Assembly (NCBI RefSeq): GCF_044389085.1
Contig: NZ_JBIRXP010000007.1
Location: 124,001-188,000, forward strand
Direction of reading: 5' to 3'
DNA length: 64,000 nucleotides
Source: Isoptericola sp044389085
GTDB taxonomy: Bacteria; Actinomycetota; Actinomycetes; Actinomycetales; Cellulomonadaceae
In this document: piece after piece, positions 16,460 through 24,330 of the stretch
Layout of the letters: every line of letters starts with the position of its first letter
Numbering within the stretch: the stretch's first letter is position 1
Translations under genes and position numbers: made by a program
Notes under the pieces: model-generated
Told to the model about the DNA's origin: nothing
Seen by the model: only the letters and a program-made list of their open reading frames with translations
Databases searched by the model: none

Positions 16460-18927
16460 TCGTCCTCACCCGTCCGCACGACGAGGGTGATCTCGGTGCC
16501 CAGGAGCACGACCTCGCCCGCCGCGACGTCGGTGCCCTCGACCTCGGCGTCGTCCTCGACGCCCTCCTCGGTCACGACGTCGAACCCGTGCTGCTCGAGC
16601 TCCTCGCGGGCGGCGGCGACCGTGGACCCGGCGACCTCCGGGACCGGCGCGGCCGCACCCCCCGTGATGAGCACCGTCGAGCCCTTGTCGGCCTTCTCCC
16701 CCGCGTCCCGGGTCTTGACGACCAGGTCGTCGTCCCCGACGTCGCCGGACGTCTCCACCGCGAACCCGAGCTCCTCGAGCTTCGCCCGCGCGGCGGCCAC
16801 GGTCATCCCGGTGACTTCGGGGATCGTCACCTGCTCCACCGGCTCCTCCTCCGGGCCGCTCGAGACGACCAGGGTCACGGTCGACCCCGGCTTGACCTCG
16901 CTCCCGGCGCCCGGGTCGGTGCGCAGCGCGACCCCGGCCGGCTGCTTCGTGCTGTGCTCCTCGACCCTGGTCACGTCGAGGCCCGCGTCCTGCAGCGCCT
17001 GCTCCGCCGCCTCGCCGTCCTGGCCGGCCACCGACGGGACGGCCACCTGCTCCGGCGCCGGCGTCGCGCCGGGCCCGCTCGAGACGACGAGGGTGACGGT
17101 CGAGCCAGGCCGGACCTTGGTGCCGGCACCCCGCGTCGTCACGACCGTGCCCTTGCGGACGTCGTCGTCCGCCCGCGTCACGGTCGTCACCTTCAGCCCG
17201 AGCGACTGGAGCTTCTTCTTCGCCGTGGCGACGGTCTGGCCGGCGACGTCCGGCACGGTGACCTTCGCGGTCGTGCCGGGCTGCTCGGACGAGCCGCCGC
17301 CCTGGCCCTTGCCGTCCTGCCCACCGCCGGTCGTGGCGCCGGGCGCCTTGCCGCCCTGGCCGGAGGCGTTGCCCTTCGCCGTGCCGCCGCCGGCCTTCGC
17401 CGCCTTGCCCTTGCCGTCCTTGTCCGCGGCGGAGCCCTGACCGGAGCCGCTGCCCTTGCCGGAGCTCGTGCCCGTGCGGTCGCCGGCGTCGTCGCCGCGC
17501 CGCTCCGCCGGAGCCGTGGGACCGCCGGCTCCCGCCGCGACGTCGTCCGCCTTCCACGCCCGGTCGGGGACGGGGCCGGCGGCGAAGAACTCGAAGTGCC
17601 ACGGCTCGGGCTTCGCGCCCGTGGAGCGCGCCCACGACGGGTTGTCCCAGCCGTAGTCGGGGCCGTGCACGCGCATCCAGGCGTGCTCCGCGGACGTGAA
17701 GGTGGAGATCGGGTAGCCCAGGTCGACGGCGATCCCCCACCCGTGGTTCGACGTCCCCGGCGTCGCCGCGAGCCAGCCCTTCGTGGCCTTGACGCGGATC
17801 TGCAGCTCCAGCGAGCGGTACGAGTCGGTCATCGGGATGGGCACCCCGAACTCCTTCTCGTACGCCCTGCTGAGCGCGGAGAGCTGCTCGGCGGCGTCGC
17901 AGCGCAGCAGGTGGCCGGGGGCGAAGTCGAGCGGGCACAGCGCCGACGCCGGGATGCGCCCGTTGGCGAAGCCCGCCGTGCTCCTGCCGTACCGGTCGAC
18001 GACCTCGCGCAGGCTCGCGGTCAGCGTGGCGCGCGCGGCGACCGTCCCGTCGGCCCCTGCCGGCAGGATGCCCGCCTCGAGCGTCGTGGTCGCCGGGTCC
18101 AGCAGCGTGGCCAGGCGCGTCGCGGCGACGACGAGGTCGTCGAACGTCACCTCGTCGTCCGCGTGCGCGTCCTCGACTGCCGGCTGCTCGGTGTCAGGGT
18201 GTTCCGTGTCTGGCTGCGCGGCGTCCGGCTGCTCGGCGTCCGGCTGCTCGGCGTCCGGCTGCTGGGTGCCCGGCTGCTCGGCCGGGGCCGCCGGGGCGGG
18301 CTCGTCGTCGGGGTCGAGCGCGATCTGGCGCGCGACGGGCACTGCCTCGGGGCCGTCGACGGTCGCCGGGGGAACGAGGTCGGGCGTCGTCACCTCGGGC
18401 CCGGTCTCCTCGGGCACGATCTCCTCGGGCCCGGTCACCTCCGGCTCTGTCACCTCGGGCTCTGTCACCTCGGGCCCGGGCGCGGGGAGGACCGGCGCGG
18501 GCACCTCGGCGTCCGCCGCCGCGAACGGGCGGTCGGACGACGTCGCGGCCTGCTGCGCCAGGTACGTGCTGAGGAGCATGCCGAGCTCGGCGGCGGCCTG
18601 CTCCACCGCGGGCGTCACCCTCCTGCCCGCGTCCTGGCCCGCGAGCTCGGCGCGCTCGAGGACGCCCAGCACCTCCGGCAGCGTGGTCGGGCCGGTCGAC
18701 GCCGACGCCCCCACGACGCCGACGGAGACCCCCTCGCCCACCGGGCTCCCGGCGCCCACGTCGGGGGTGTGCTGGTCGGCCGCGAGGGTCTGGAGGCGGT
18801 CACCGTTCCACGGGAGGCCGGCGACGGGCGCCGCGACGAATCCGGCCGCGAGCACGCACGAGGCCGTCGCCGTCGCGAGCATCCTGCCGACACGCACGCC
18901 CCGCACGGTGTCCTTCGGAGACCTCAC
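16456..18927 (-). CDS. Secreted VanY-type D-Ala-D-Ala carboxypeptidase with four PASTA domains
   Basis: 823 aa from GTG 18927, which has GGGGGAGG upstream. Order: signal peptide (MLATATASCVLAAGFVAAPVAG); helical region; Pro/Glu/Thr-rich repeats (EVTEP and PDAEQ units, about residues 150-250); a D,D-carboxypeptidase domain of the VanY family at about 300-455, with zinc-binding motifs SNHGWGIAVD and EPWHFEF; a Gly/Lys/Ser linker (about 470-550); then four PASTA repeats to the end (KVTVPDVAGQTV, QVAVPSVAGQD, QVTIPEVTGMTV, APVPEVAGSTV). PASTA domains bind peptidoglycan stem peptides or muropeptides. It would trim the terminal D-Ala of cell-wall peptides outside the cell. The VanY-plus-PASTA combination with long spacers is uncommon. 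Confidence 0.88.
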   Translation of the reverse strand: MRSPKDTVRGVRVGRMLATATASCVLAAGFVAAPVAGLPWNGDRLQTLAADQHTPDVGAGSPVGEGVSVGVVGASASTGPTTLPEVLGVLERAELAGQDAGRRVTPAVEQAAAELGMLLSTYLAQQAATSSDRPFAAADAEVPAPVLPAPGPEVTEPEVTEPEVTGPEEIVPEETGPEVTTPDLVPPATVDGPEAVPVARQIALDPDDEPAPAAPAEQPGTQQPDAEQPDAEQPDAAQPDTEHPDTEQPAVEDAHADDEVTFDDLVVAATRLATLLDPATTTLEAGILPAGADGTVAARATLTASLREVVDRYGRSTAGFANGRIPASALCPLDFAPGHLLRCDAAEQLSALSRAYEKEFGVPIPMTDSYRSLELQIRVKATKGWLAATPGTSNHGWGIAVDLGYPISTFTSAEHAWMRVHGPDYGWDNPSWARSTGAKPEPWHFEFFAAGPVPDRAWKADDVAAGAGGPTAPAERRGDDAGDRTGTSSGKGSGSGQGSAADKDGKGKAAKAGGGTAKGNASGQGGKAPGATTGGGQDGKGQGGGSSEQPGTTAKVTVPDVAGQTVATAKKKLQSLGLKVTTVTRADDDVRKGTVVTTRGAGTKVRPGSTVTLVVSSGPGATPAPEQVAVPSVAGQDGEAAEQALQDAGLDVTRVEEHSTKQPAGVALRTDPGAGSEVKPGSTVTLVVSSGPEEEPVEQVTIPEVTGMTVAAARAKLEELGFAVETSGDVGDDDLVVKTRDAGEKADKGSTVLITGGAAAPVPEVAGSTVAAAREELEQHGFDVVTEEGVEDDAEVEGTDVAAGEVVLLGTEITLVVRTGEDE
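18181..18285. repeat. 15-bp tandem repeat in the carboxypeptidase gene
   Basis: Seven 15-bp units (consensus CGGCTGCTCGGCGTC) encode PDAEQ/PDTEQ pentapeptides on the minus strand; the two units at 18226-18255 are identical. A second, more diverged 15-bp array encoding EVTEP-type units lies at about 18391-18480. Being multiples of three, copy-number changes would lengthen or shorten the wall-spanning linker without a frameshift. Confidence 0.85.
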
Positions 18928-19153
18928 GACGACGAACCTCCCCCATCGGCACTGCTCAGGCGCTCGGATCCTGCCACAACCTGGGGTCGTCGTGTGACAC
19001 GGGCGACAGGACCGTCCTCTCACTCTGCGGCATGCCTCACGCGCGTGCCACCCCTGCGGCAAGAGTTCACTCGACAGTCATGCGGAACGCCCCGAATGCC
19101 CGCCCCGCCCCCTGGTACGCCCCGCCTGCCGCGGCTCGCGGCAGACTGGGCGC

Positions 19154-19930
19154 ATGACCACCGTCGACCTCAACAGCGACCTCGGCGAGGGCTTCGGCCG
19201 CTGGACCCTCGGCGACGACGAGGCGATGCTCGACGTCGTGTCGTCCGCCAACGTGGCGTGCGGCTTCCACGCGGGCGACCCGGTGTCGATCCGGCGCACG
19301 CTGCACCTGGCCGCCGACCGCGGCGTCGCGGTCGGGGCGCACGTCGGCTACCGCGACCTGGCGGGCTTCGGCCGCCGCGACATCGACGTCCCGTCGGCCG
19401 AGCTGCGGGCCGACGTCGTCTACCAGGTCGGTGCGCTCCAGGCCCTGGCCCGAGCCGAGGGCACCCGCGTCACGTACGTGAAGCCGCACGGGGCCCTCTA
19501 CCACCGGGCGGCGACGGACGAGCGCGTCGCGACCGACGTGGCCGCCGCCGTCGCCGCCGTCGACCCGACGCTCGTGCTGCTCGGGCTGCCCGGCACGCTC
19601 GCGCTCGACGCCGCCGGGGCCGCCGGCCTGGCCACGGCCACGGAGGCGTTCGCCGACCGTGCCTACACGCCCGCCGGCATGCTCGTGCCGCGCAGCGAGG
19701 CGGGCGCCGTCCTGCACGACCCGGACGTCGTGGCCCGCCGGATGCTCCGGCTCGTCACCGAAGGCGTGGTCGAGGCCGTCGACGGCAGCGTGGTGCGGGT
19801 GCCCGCCGACTCGGTGTGCGTGCACGGCGACACCCCCGGGGCGGTCGACATGGCCCGCCGGGTGCGGGCGGCGTTCGACGACGCGGGTGTCACCCTCGCC
19901 GCGTTCGCCCCCGCGGCCCCCGGGGCCTGA
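19154..19930 (+). CDS. pxpA: 5-oxoprolinase subunit A (LamB/YcsF family)
   Basis: 258 aa. The family start is unmistakable: VDLNSDLGEGFGRWTLGDDEAML, then ANVACGFHAGDP and KPHGALYH. PxpA, with PxpB and PxpC, forms the ATP-dependent 5-oxoprolinase that opens pyroglutamate to glutamate. A 7-bp hairpin (19126-19144) sits in the leader just before the ATG. The fused pxpB-pxpC gene follows after 2 bp, so all three subunit domains are encoded together. Confidence 0.93.
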   Translation: MTTVDLNSDLGEGFGRWTLGDDEAMLDVVSSANVACGFHAGDPVSIRRTLHLAADRGVAVGAHVGYRDLAGFGRRDIDVPSAELRADVVYQVGALQALARAEGTRVTYVKPHGALYHRAATDERVATDVAAAVAAVDPTLVLLGLPGTLALDAAGAAGLATATEAFADRAYTPAGMLVPRSEAGAVLHDPDVVARRMLRLVTEGVVEAVDGSVVRVPADSVCVHGDTPGAVDMARRVRAAFDDAGVTLAAFAPAAPGA

Positions 19931-19932
19931 CG

Positions 19933-21636
19933 GTGGGCGGGGCGCGCGTCCTGCCCGCGCGCGACGACGCCCTGCTCGTCGAGGTCGACGACCTCGCACA
20001 CGCGCTCGCGCTGGACGCGTCGCTGCGCGCCGACCCGCTGCCCGGCGTCGGGCAGCCCGTTCCCGGCGCGCGGACGCTGCTGGTCCCGTTCGACCGGTGG
20101 CGGCTGCCCGCGGCCCGGCTCGCGGAGCGGCTGCGGGCGCGCGCCGCCGCGGTGGCGCCGCTGACCGGCGGGCCGACCGGCGGGCGGCTCGTCGAGATCC
20201 CCACGGTGTACGACGGCGAGGACCTGGCCGACGTCGCGCGCCTGCTCGGGTGCAGCCCGGAGGAGGTGGTGCGCCGGCACGCGGGGGCCTCGTGGGTCGT
20301 GGGGTTCGTCGGCTTCGCCCCGGGGTTCGCCTACCTGACGGGGGACGACGCGACGCTGGTCGTGCCGCGGCGGGAGTCCCCGCGCACGCGGGTGCCCGCC
20401 GGGGCCGTGGCGCTGGCCGGCCCGTACTCGGGCGTCTACCCGCGCGCCAGCCCGGGCGGCTGGCAGCTGGTCGGCCGCACCGACGTCGTCACGTGGGACG
20501 CCGACCGCGACCCGCCGACCCCGTGGGCCCCCGGCGACCGGGTGCGGTTCGTCGCCGTGCGCGAGTCGGCCCGGGGCGGCGGGGTCGCTCACGGCGGCAG
20601 TTCGGGCTCGGCGCGGCAGTCCGAACTGCCGACGCGAACCCGAACTGCCGCGCCGACGACGTCGGGCACCGGGTGGACGGGGACGTCGGACGCCGGGCTG
20701 GAGGTCGTGACGCCCGGGCTGCAGGCGCTGGTGCAGGACCTGGGCCGACCGGGGCTCGCGCACCTCGGAGTCTCGGCCTCCGGTGCCGCCGACCCCCGCA
20801 GCCTGCGCGCCGCGAACCGAGCCGTGGGCAACCCCGTCTGGGCCGCCGCCGTCGAGGCCGTGGGCGGCGGGCTGCGGCTGCGCGCCCGGGCCGACGTCGT
20901 CGTCGCGCTCGCCGGGGCCGACGCGGGCGCCGTCGTGCACCGCGGCGGCGACCCGGACGACGCCCGCCGCGCACCCCGGGCGCGGGCGTTCCGCCTGCGC
21001 GCCGGCGACGAGCTCGCCCTGGGCGCCCCGGCGCGTGGGTGGCGCTCGTACGTCGCCCTCCGCGGCGGGGTCGGCGTGCCGCGCGTGCTCGGCTCGCGCG
21101 CGACCGACACCCTCGCCCACCTGGGCCCGGACCCCCTCGCCCCGGGCACCCCCCTGCGTTGTGGGCGCAATTTCGGCGGGAATCCAGGGTCGGATACCCG
21201 CCGAAATCGCGCCCACAACACCTCGGCGGTGGCGGTGGACGACGTCGGGGCGCCGGACCCCGCGGCGCTGCCCGCGCCGGGCGAGGTCACGACGCTCCCC
21301 GTCGTGCTCGGCCCGCACGACGACTGGTTCACCGCCGACGCCGTCGCCCGGCTCGCGTCCCAGGTGTGGCGCGTGACCGACCGCTCCGACCGCGTGGGGC
21401 TGCGGCTCGACGGCGCGCCCCTGACGCGGACGGCCGGCACCCGGCAGCGAGAGCTGCCCAGCGAGGCGTGCGTGACCGGCGCGCTGCAGGTGCCGCCGGA
21501 CGGGCTGCCGGTGCTGTTCGGCGCCGACCACCCGCTCACGGGCGGCTACCCGGTGGTCGCGGCGGTGGCCTCGACGCACCTGTGGCTCCTGGGGCAGCTG
21601 GCGCCCGGGGCGCTGCTGCGCCTCGCGCCTGCCTGA
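19933..21636 (+). CDS. Fused 5-oxoprolinase subunits B and C (PxpB-PxpC)
   Basis: 567 aa from GTG 19933. Residues 1-215 are PxpB (KipI-like: VEIPTVYDGEDLADVARLLG, FVGFAPGFAYLTGDD, GPYSGVYPRASPGGWQLVG). Residues about 245-567 are PxpC (KipA-like: GLEVVTPGLQALVQDLGRPG, GVSASGAADPRSLRAANRAVGN, RSYVALRGGVGVP). In many bacteria these are separate genes. Two long palindromes interrupt the coding sequence in frame: one in the linker between the halves (residues ~221-240) and one inside PxpC (~409-429, reading CGRNFGGNPGSDTRRNRAHN), at a place where relatives have a short loop. The frame stays open throughout. With PxpA it should hydrolyse 5-oxoproline. Confidence 0.9.
   Translation: MGGARVLPARDDALLVEVDDLAHALALDASLRADPLPGVGQPVPGARTLLVPFDRWRLPAARLAERLRARAAAVAPLTGGPTGGRLVEIPTVYDGEDLADVARLLGCSPEEVVRRHAGASWVVGFVGFAPGFAYLTGDDATLVVPRRESPRTRVPAGAVALAGPYSGVYPRASPGGWQLVGRTDVVTWDADRDPPTPWAPGDRVRFVAVRESARGGGVAHGGSSGSARQSELPTRTRTAAPTTSGTGWTGTSDAGLEVVTPGLQALVQDLGRPGLAHLGVSASGAADPRSLRAANRAVGNPVWAAAVEAVGGGLRLRARADVVVALAGADAGAVVHRGGDPDDARRAPRARAFRLRAGDELALGAPARGWRSYVALRGGVGVPRVLGSRATDTLAHLGPDPLAPGTPLRCGRNFGGNPGSDTRRNRAHNTSAVAVDDVGAPDPAALPAPGEVTTLPVVLGPHDDWFTADAVARLASQVWRVTDRSDRVGLRLDGAPLTRTAGTRQRELPSEACVTGALQVPPDGLPVLFGADHPLTGGYPVVAAVASTHLWLLGQLAPGALLRLAPA
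20594..20651. repeat. Palindromic element B, in frame in the pxpBC linker
   Basis: Arms 20594-20622 and 20623-20651 fold over about 29 positions with five mismatched pairs. The core CGGCAGTTCGG is at 20595; a near copy (CGGCAGTCCG) starts at 20614; the inverse copies are CCGAACTGCCG at 20621 and 20640. This is the same forward-forward-reverse-reverse design as element A with a different core. It encodes a Ser/Arg/Thr-rich linker (SARQSELPTRTRTAA) without breaking the frame. Confidence 0.85.
21158..21219. repeat. Palindromic element C, in frame inside the PxpC domain
   Basis: Arms 21158-21185 and 21192-21219 pair over 28 positions with two mismatches; the loop is AGGGTC. The outer 11 bp (GTTGTGGGCGC / GCGCCCACAAC) and the next stretch (ATTTCGGCGGG / CCCGCCGAAAT) are perfect. 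The A/T-rich centre contrasts with the surrounding gene. It encodes about 21 residues rich in Arg and Asn, unlike the Ala/Gly/Pro-rich sequence around it, which supports insertion. Confidence 0.9.
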
Positions 21637-21649
21637 GCCCGCCTGAACC

Positions 21650-21666
21650 CGCCTGAGCGTCAGGCG
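21650..21666. terminator. Bidirectional terminator hairpin
   Basis: CGCCTGA, loop GCG, TCAGGCG, placed exactly between the stop of pxpBC and the stop of the convergent ankyrin gene. The left arm is the last of three near-identical 10-bp units (CCTGAGCCCG type, 21631-21660). Confidence 0.5.
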
Positions 21667-22403
21667 GCGGCGTCGAGCAGGGCGACGATCTCGTCCTGAC
21701 CGGCCCGGGCCGCCAGGTCGCGGGGAGCCACGCCCTCACGGTCCGGGAGCGTCGGGTCGGCGCCCGCCTCGAGCAGGAGCCGGACCGTCTCGACGTGGTC
21801 GGCGGAACCGTTGCCGAGCACGATCGCCTCGTGCAGGGCGGTCCACCCCAGGCCGTTGACGTGGTCGAGCGGGACGCCAGCGTCGATGAGGAGCGCGACC
21901 GTCGAGACGTGGGCGTGCTCGCTGGCCGGGATGAGGGCGGTCCCGCCGAAGCGGTTCACGCTCGCCACGTCGGCGCCGTGCTCCAGCGTCGCCGCGAGGA
22001 TCTCGTCGAGCCCCTCCGCACCCGCGTACAGGAACGCGGAGTCCTCCATCGCGTCCTTCGCGTCGGGGTCGGCGCCGGCGTCGAGCAGGGCCAGGGCCAC
22101 GTCCGTGCGCCCCGCCTTGGTCGCCGCGACGAGGGGTGTCGCGTCGCCGTCCCCGCGCGCCTCGAGGTCGGCGCCGCCGTCGATCGCCTGCCGCACGGCG
22201 TCGGCGTCGCCGCTCTCGACGGCCCGCCACAGCTCGGCGGTGGCGGTGCCGGCCGACGCCGTCCCCTCGTCGGCGACCTCAGGGGCGGGGTCGTCGCCGG
22301 CGGAGCACGCCGTCAGCGTCACCGCCGCGGCGAGGGCGGCGGCGAGGACGGCCAGCCGTGCTCGTGCGCGACGGGCTCCGGCCCGGTGGGGGCGAGCGGT
22401 CAT
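21660..22403 (-). CDS. Ankyrin-repeat lipoprotein
   Basis: 247 aa. It has a lipoprotein signal with lipobox LTAC near residue 33, then five to six ankyrin repeats from about residue 58 to the end (for example DADAVRQAIDGGADLEARGD, ALALLDAGADPDAKD, HVETVRLLLEAGADPTLPDR, DEIVALLDAAA). The start has a strong GGAGGAACC site. Ankyrin repeats mediate protein binding; here they would sit on the outer face of the membrane. Related actinobacterial proteins are often found near catalase or envelope genes. The partner is unknown. Confidence 0.85.
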   Translation of the reverse strand: MTARPHRAGARRARARLAVLAAALAAAVTLTACSAGDDPAPEVADEGTASAGTATAELWRAVESGDADAVRQAIDGGADLEARGDGDATPLVAATKAGRTDVALALLDAGADPDAKDAMEDSAFLYAGAEGLDEILAATLEHGADVASVNRFGGTALIPASEHAHVSTVALLIDAGVPLDHVNGLGWTALHEAIVLGNGSADHVETVRLLLEAGADPTLPDREGVAPRDLAARAGQDEIVALLDAAA

Positions 22404-22593
22404 GAGGTTCCTCCGGTGCTGGACGACGCCTGCCAGGCTCGCAGGCTGCCCCGGGCGGGCGCATCATCCGTTCGGCTGAGACCCGCCGCGACCACCAGGC
22501 GATGCCCCCGGACGACGGCCGGAACCACGATGGCTGCAGCACCACGACGTCGCGGACGCACCGCCACGTCCGGCCACGAGAGAAGGACACCGC

Positions 22594-23133
22594 ATGAGGA
22601 CCACCACGCCGAAGAAGCCCGTCACCCTCGCCGTCTCGGCGCTGCTCGCCCTGGGCGCGCTCACCGCCTGCAGCACGGACGAGGCCGACGCCGCGGCCGC
22701 CTCGGACACCGCCGCTGCGGAGGAGGCCGCGGCGGCCGACGACGCGCAGACGCCGTCCGACGTGCTCGCCTCGACCGCGTGGGAGACCACCGGCGCGACC
22801 GACGCCGAGGGCGACGACGTCCCGCTCGACGACGAGAACGTCAGCACCTTCGTCGGCTGGGCGTACTTCGACGCCGACGGCACGTTCTCCATGTACAACC
22901 TCGACGACACCCCGAAGATGCAGGGCGACTGGACGGTCGACGAGGAGGGTACGACCCGCCACATCGTGGCGAAGGACGACGCCGGCGAGGTGCTGTTCGA
23001 GCGCGACTCGGACATCGTCACGCTCACCGACGAGGAGTTCACCTACCGCGTGTTCCCCGAGGAGGGGAACACCGACGTGTACTACGACATCGTGCACACC
23101 CCGACCGACCACGAGGAGCCCGCGGCGTCCTGA
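22594..23133 (+). CDS. DUF4822-type lipoprotein
   Basis: 179 aa. The signal has a lipobox LTAC at about residues 24-27, then an Ala/Asp-rich spacer to about 50, then a lipocalin-like beta domain with Trp/Phe motifs (LASTAWETTGATDAEGDDVP, FVGWAYFDADGTFSMYNLDD, MQGDWTVDEEGTTRHIV). This pattern matches the secreted DUF4822 family, whose function is unknown. It diverges from the ankyrin lipoprotein across a 190-bp gap and ends at a clear terminator. Confidence 0.75.
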   Translation: MRTTTPKKPVTLAVSALLALGALTACSTDEADAAAASDTAAAEEAAAADDAQTPSDVLASTAWETTGATDAEGDDVPLDDENVSTFVGWAYFDADGTFSMYNLDDTPKMQGDWTVDEEGTTRHIVAKDDAGEVLFERDSDIVTLTDEEFTYRVFPEEGNTDVYYDIVHTPTDHEEPAAS

Positions 23134-23147
23134 CCCGCCGGCCCGCT

Positions 23148-23181
23148 GAGCGCCCGTTCCCCTCCCGGGGAGCGGGCGCTC
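23148..23181. terminator. Rho-independent-type terminator
   Basis: A 15-bp stem (GAGCGCCCG..CCCC / GGGG..CGGGCGCTC, one G-T pair) with a TCCC loop, just after the DUF4822 gene and before the convergent methyltransferase. No U tract follows, as is usual in such GC-rich genomes. Confidence 0.7.
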
Positions 23182-23199
23182 CGTCGTGCGCGACGGCGC

Positions 23200-23943
23200 T
23201 CACGCCAGGCGGGCGAGCAGGCTGAACGCATTCGGGACGCGGCCGTCCCAGGCGGCGGCGTCGATACCGGCAGGGAGCCAGAACGGGTCGGGGTGCTCCT
23301 CGAGGTGCTCCAGCGCGAACCCCGCGCCCAGGCACGCCATGACGAGCTCGGCGAGCGTGTGCTGCCGCTCCACCGCGCCGTGGCCGGGGAACGTGTCGTT
23401 GACGTGCGACCGTTCGAAGTACCCCCGGTCCGGGCGCACGCGGATCTCGTCGGTGTCCCAGGTCCACAGCGGCACCAAGGGGTGGGCCTCGTAGACGTAG
23501 AACCATCCGCCCGGGCGCAGCAGCCGGCGCACCTCGGCGAGGAACGCGGGCAGGTCCGCCACCCAGATGAGCGCGCCCTTGCCGGTGTAGACGAGGTCGG
23601 CGCACGCGTCGTCGAGCCCGCTGTCGGGGAGCGTCGCGCGGGTGTACCGGCAGGGCAGTCCGAGCTCGTCGGCCCGGCGCTGCGCGCTCGCCACCGGCGC
23701 CGGGCTGTAGTCCAGCCCGTGCACGGACCGCGCGCCGAGGCGCGCGAGGGCGAGGTCGTCCAGGCCGTGGCCGCTCATCGGGTGCACGACGTCGGCGCCC
23801 TGGACGATCGGGCGCAGCGCCGCGACCTCCGCGGGCAGCAACTCGACCGTGCGGGCCTCCTCCAGGTGCTCGTCGTACTCGTCGGTGTACTTGCGCGAGG
23901 CGAGAGCCCACGCGGCCCGGGTGTCGTCGTCGACGGTGTCCAT
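23200..23943 (-). CDS. Class I SAM-dependent methyltransferase
   Basis: 247 aa from ATG 23943. The Rossmann methyltransferase core is seen at about residues 45-165: VVHPMSGHGLDDLALARLGA (motif I, with SGHG replacing the usual GxGxG), VHGLDYSPAPVASAQRRADE (motif II), DLVYTGKGALIWV and RLLRPGGWFYVYEAHPL (motif III region). The C-terminal part (YFERSHVNDTFPGHGAVERQHTLAEL) matches the small-molecule methyltransferases common in actinobacteria. It is a single gene; the substrate is unknown. Confidence 0.8.
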   Translation of the reverse strand: MDTVDDDTRAAWALASRKYTDEYDEHLEEARTVELLPAEVAALRPIVQGADVVHPMSGHGLDDLALARLGARSVHGLDYSPAPVASAQRRADELGLPCRYTRATLPDSGLDDACADLVYTGKGALIWVADLPAFLAEVRRLLRPGGWFYVYEAHPLVPLWTWDTDEIRVRPDRGYFERSHVNDTFPGHGAVERQHTLAELVMACLGAGFALEHLEEHPDPFWLPAGIDAAAWDGRVPNAFSLLARLA

Positions 23944-24154
23944 GCGAGCACCCTGGCACGGCCGGGGCGCCGCGGACCCCCGTTTTTCCGGGACCTCGGG
24001 CCCGTGCCGTAGGGCTTCCGTCAGGGTCCGGACGATCGCCGTATGGATCCCGTGAGGACGGGCCTGCGGGGCTTCCGGCGGGTGTTGCATCGACGTCGGC
24101 ACCCAGGACGGGCGCCCGGCCCGCCTCGGCGGCCGTCGGAATCGAAGTGGGGAC

Positions 24155-24244
24155 GTGCTGGTGCTCGACGTCGTCTACGTGCTGGGCGTGATCGCCCTGT
24201 TCGCGCTGGTGGCCGGGATCGCGAAGGCGGTGGAGAAGCTGTGA
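24155..24244 (+). CDS. 29-aa membrane peptide at the head of the kdp operon
   Basis: A short ORF (GTG CTG GTG CTC ...) encoding MLVLDVVYVLGVIALFALV, then AGIAKAVEKL: one transmembrane helix and a basic end. Its stop overlaps the kdpF start (GTGA). Similar one-helix peptides ending in a K/R-x-V-E-x-L motif precede kdpF in other actinobacteria as I recall. It may be a further small subunit of the Kdp pump or a translational leader. It is too short for most gene finders. Confidence 0.6.
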   Translation: MLVLDVVYVLGVIALFALVAGIAKAVEKL

Positions 24245-24330
24245 TCGTCGTCGAGCTCCTCGCCGCCGCGCTCGGTGTGGCCGCGCTGGTCTACCTCGTG
24301 GTGGCCCTCGTGAAGCCGGAGAAGTTCTGA
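24241..24330 (+). CDS. kdpF: Potassium-transporting ATPase small subunit KdpF
   Basis: 29 aa: IVVELLAAALGVAALVYLV followed by VALVKPEKF. The end L-x-x-P-E-x-F is the KdpF hallmark. KdpF is a single-helix peptide that stabilises the KdpABC complex in the membrane. GTG start overlapping the preceding small ORF; its TGA overlaps the kdpA ATG (TGATG). Confidence 0.9.
   Translation: MIVVELLAAALGVAALVYLVVALVKPEKF

Noticed and set aside
16588..21636. A 1682-codon open frame on the plus strand
   Set aside because: Only its last third (from 19933) is the PxpB-PxpC protein; the rest is Arg/Gly-rich antisense of the carboxypeptidase and YbaK genes, an artefact of GC-rich third positions.
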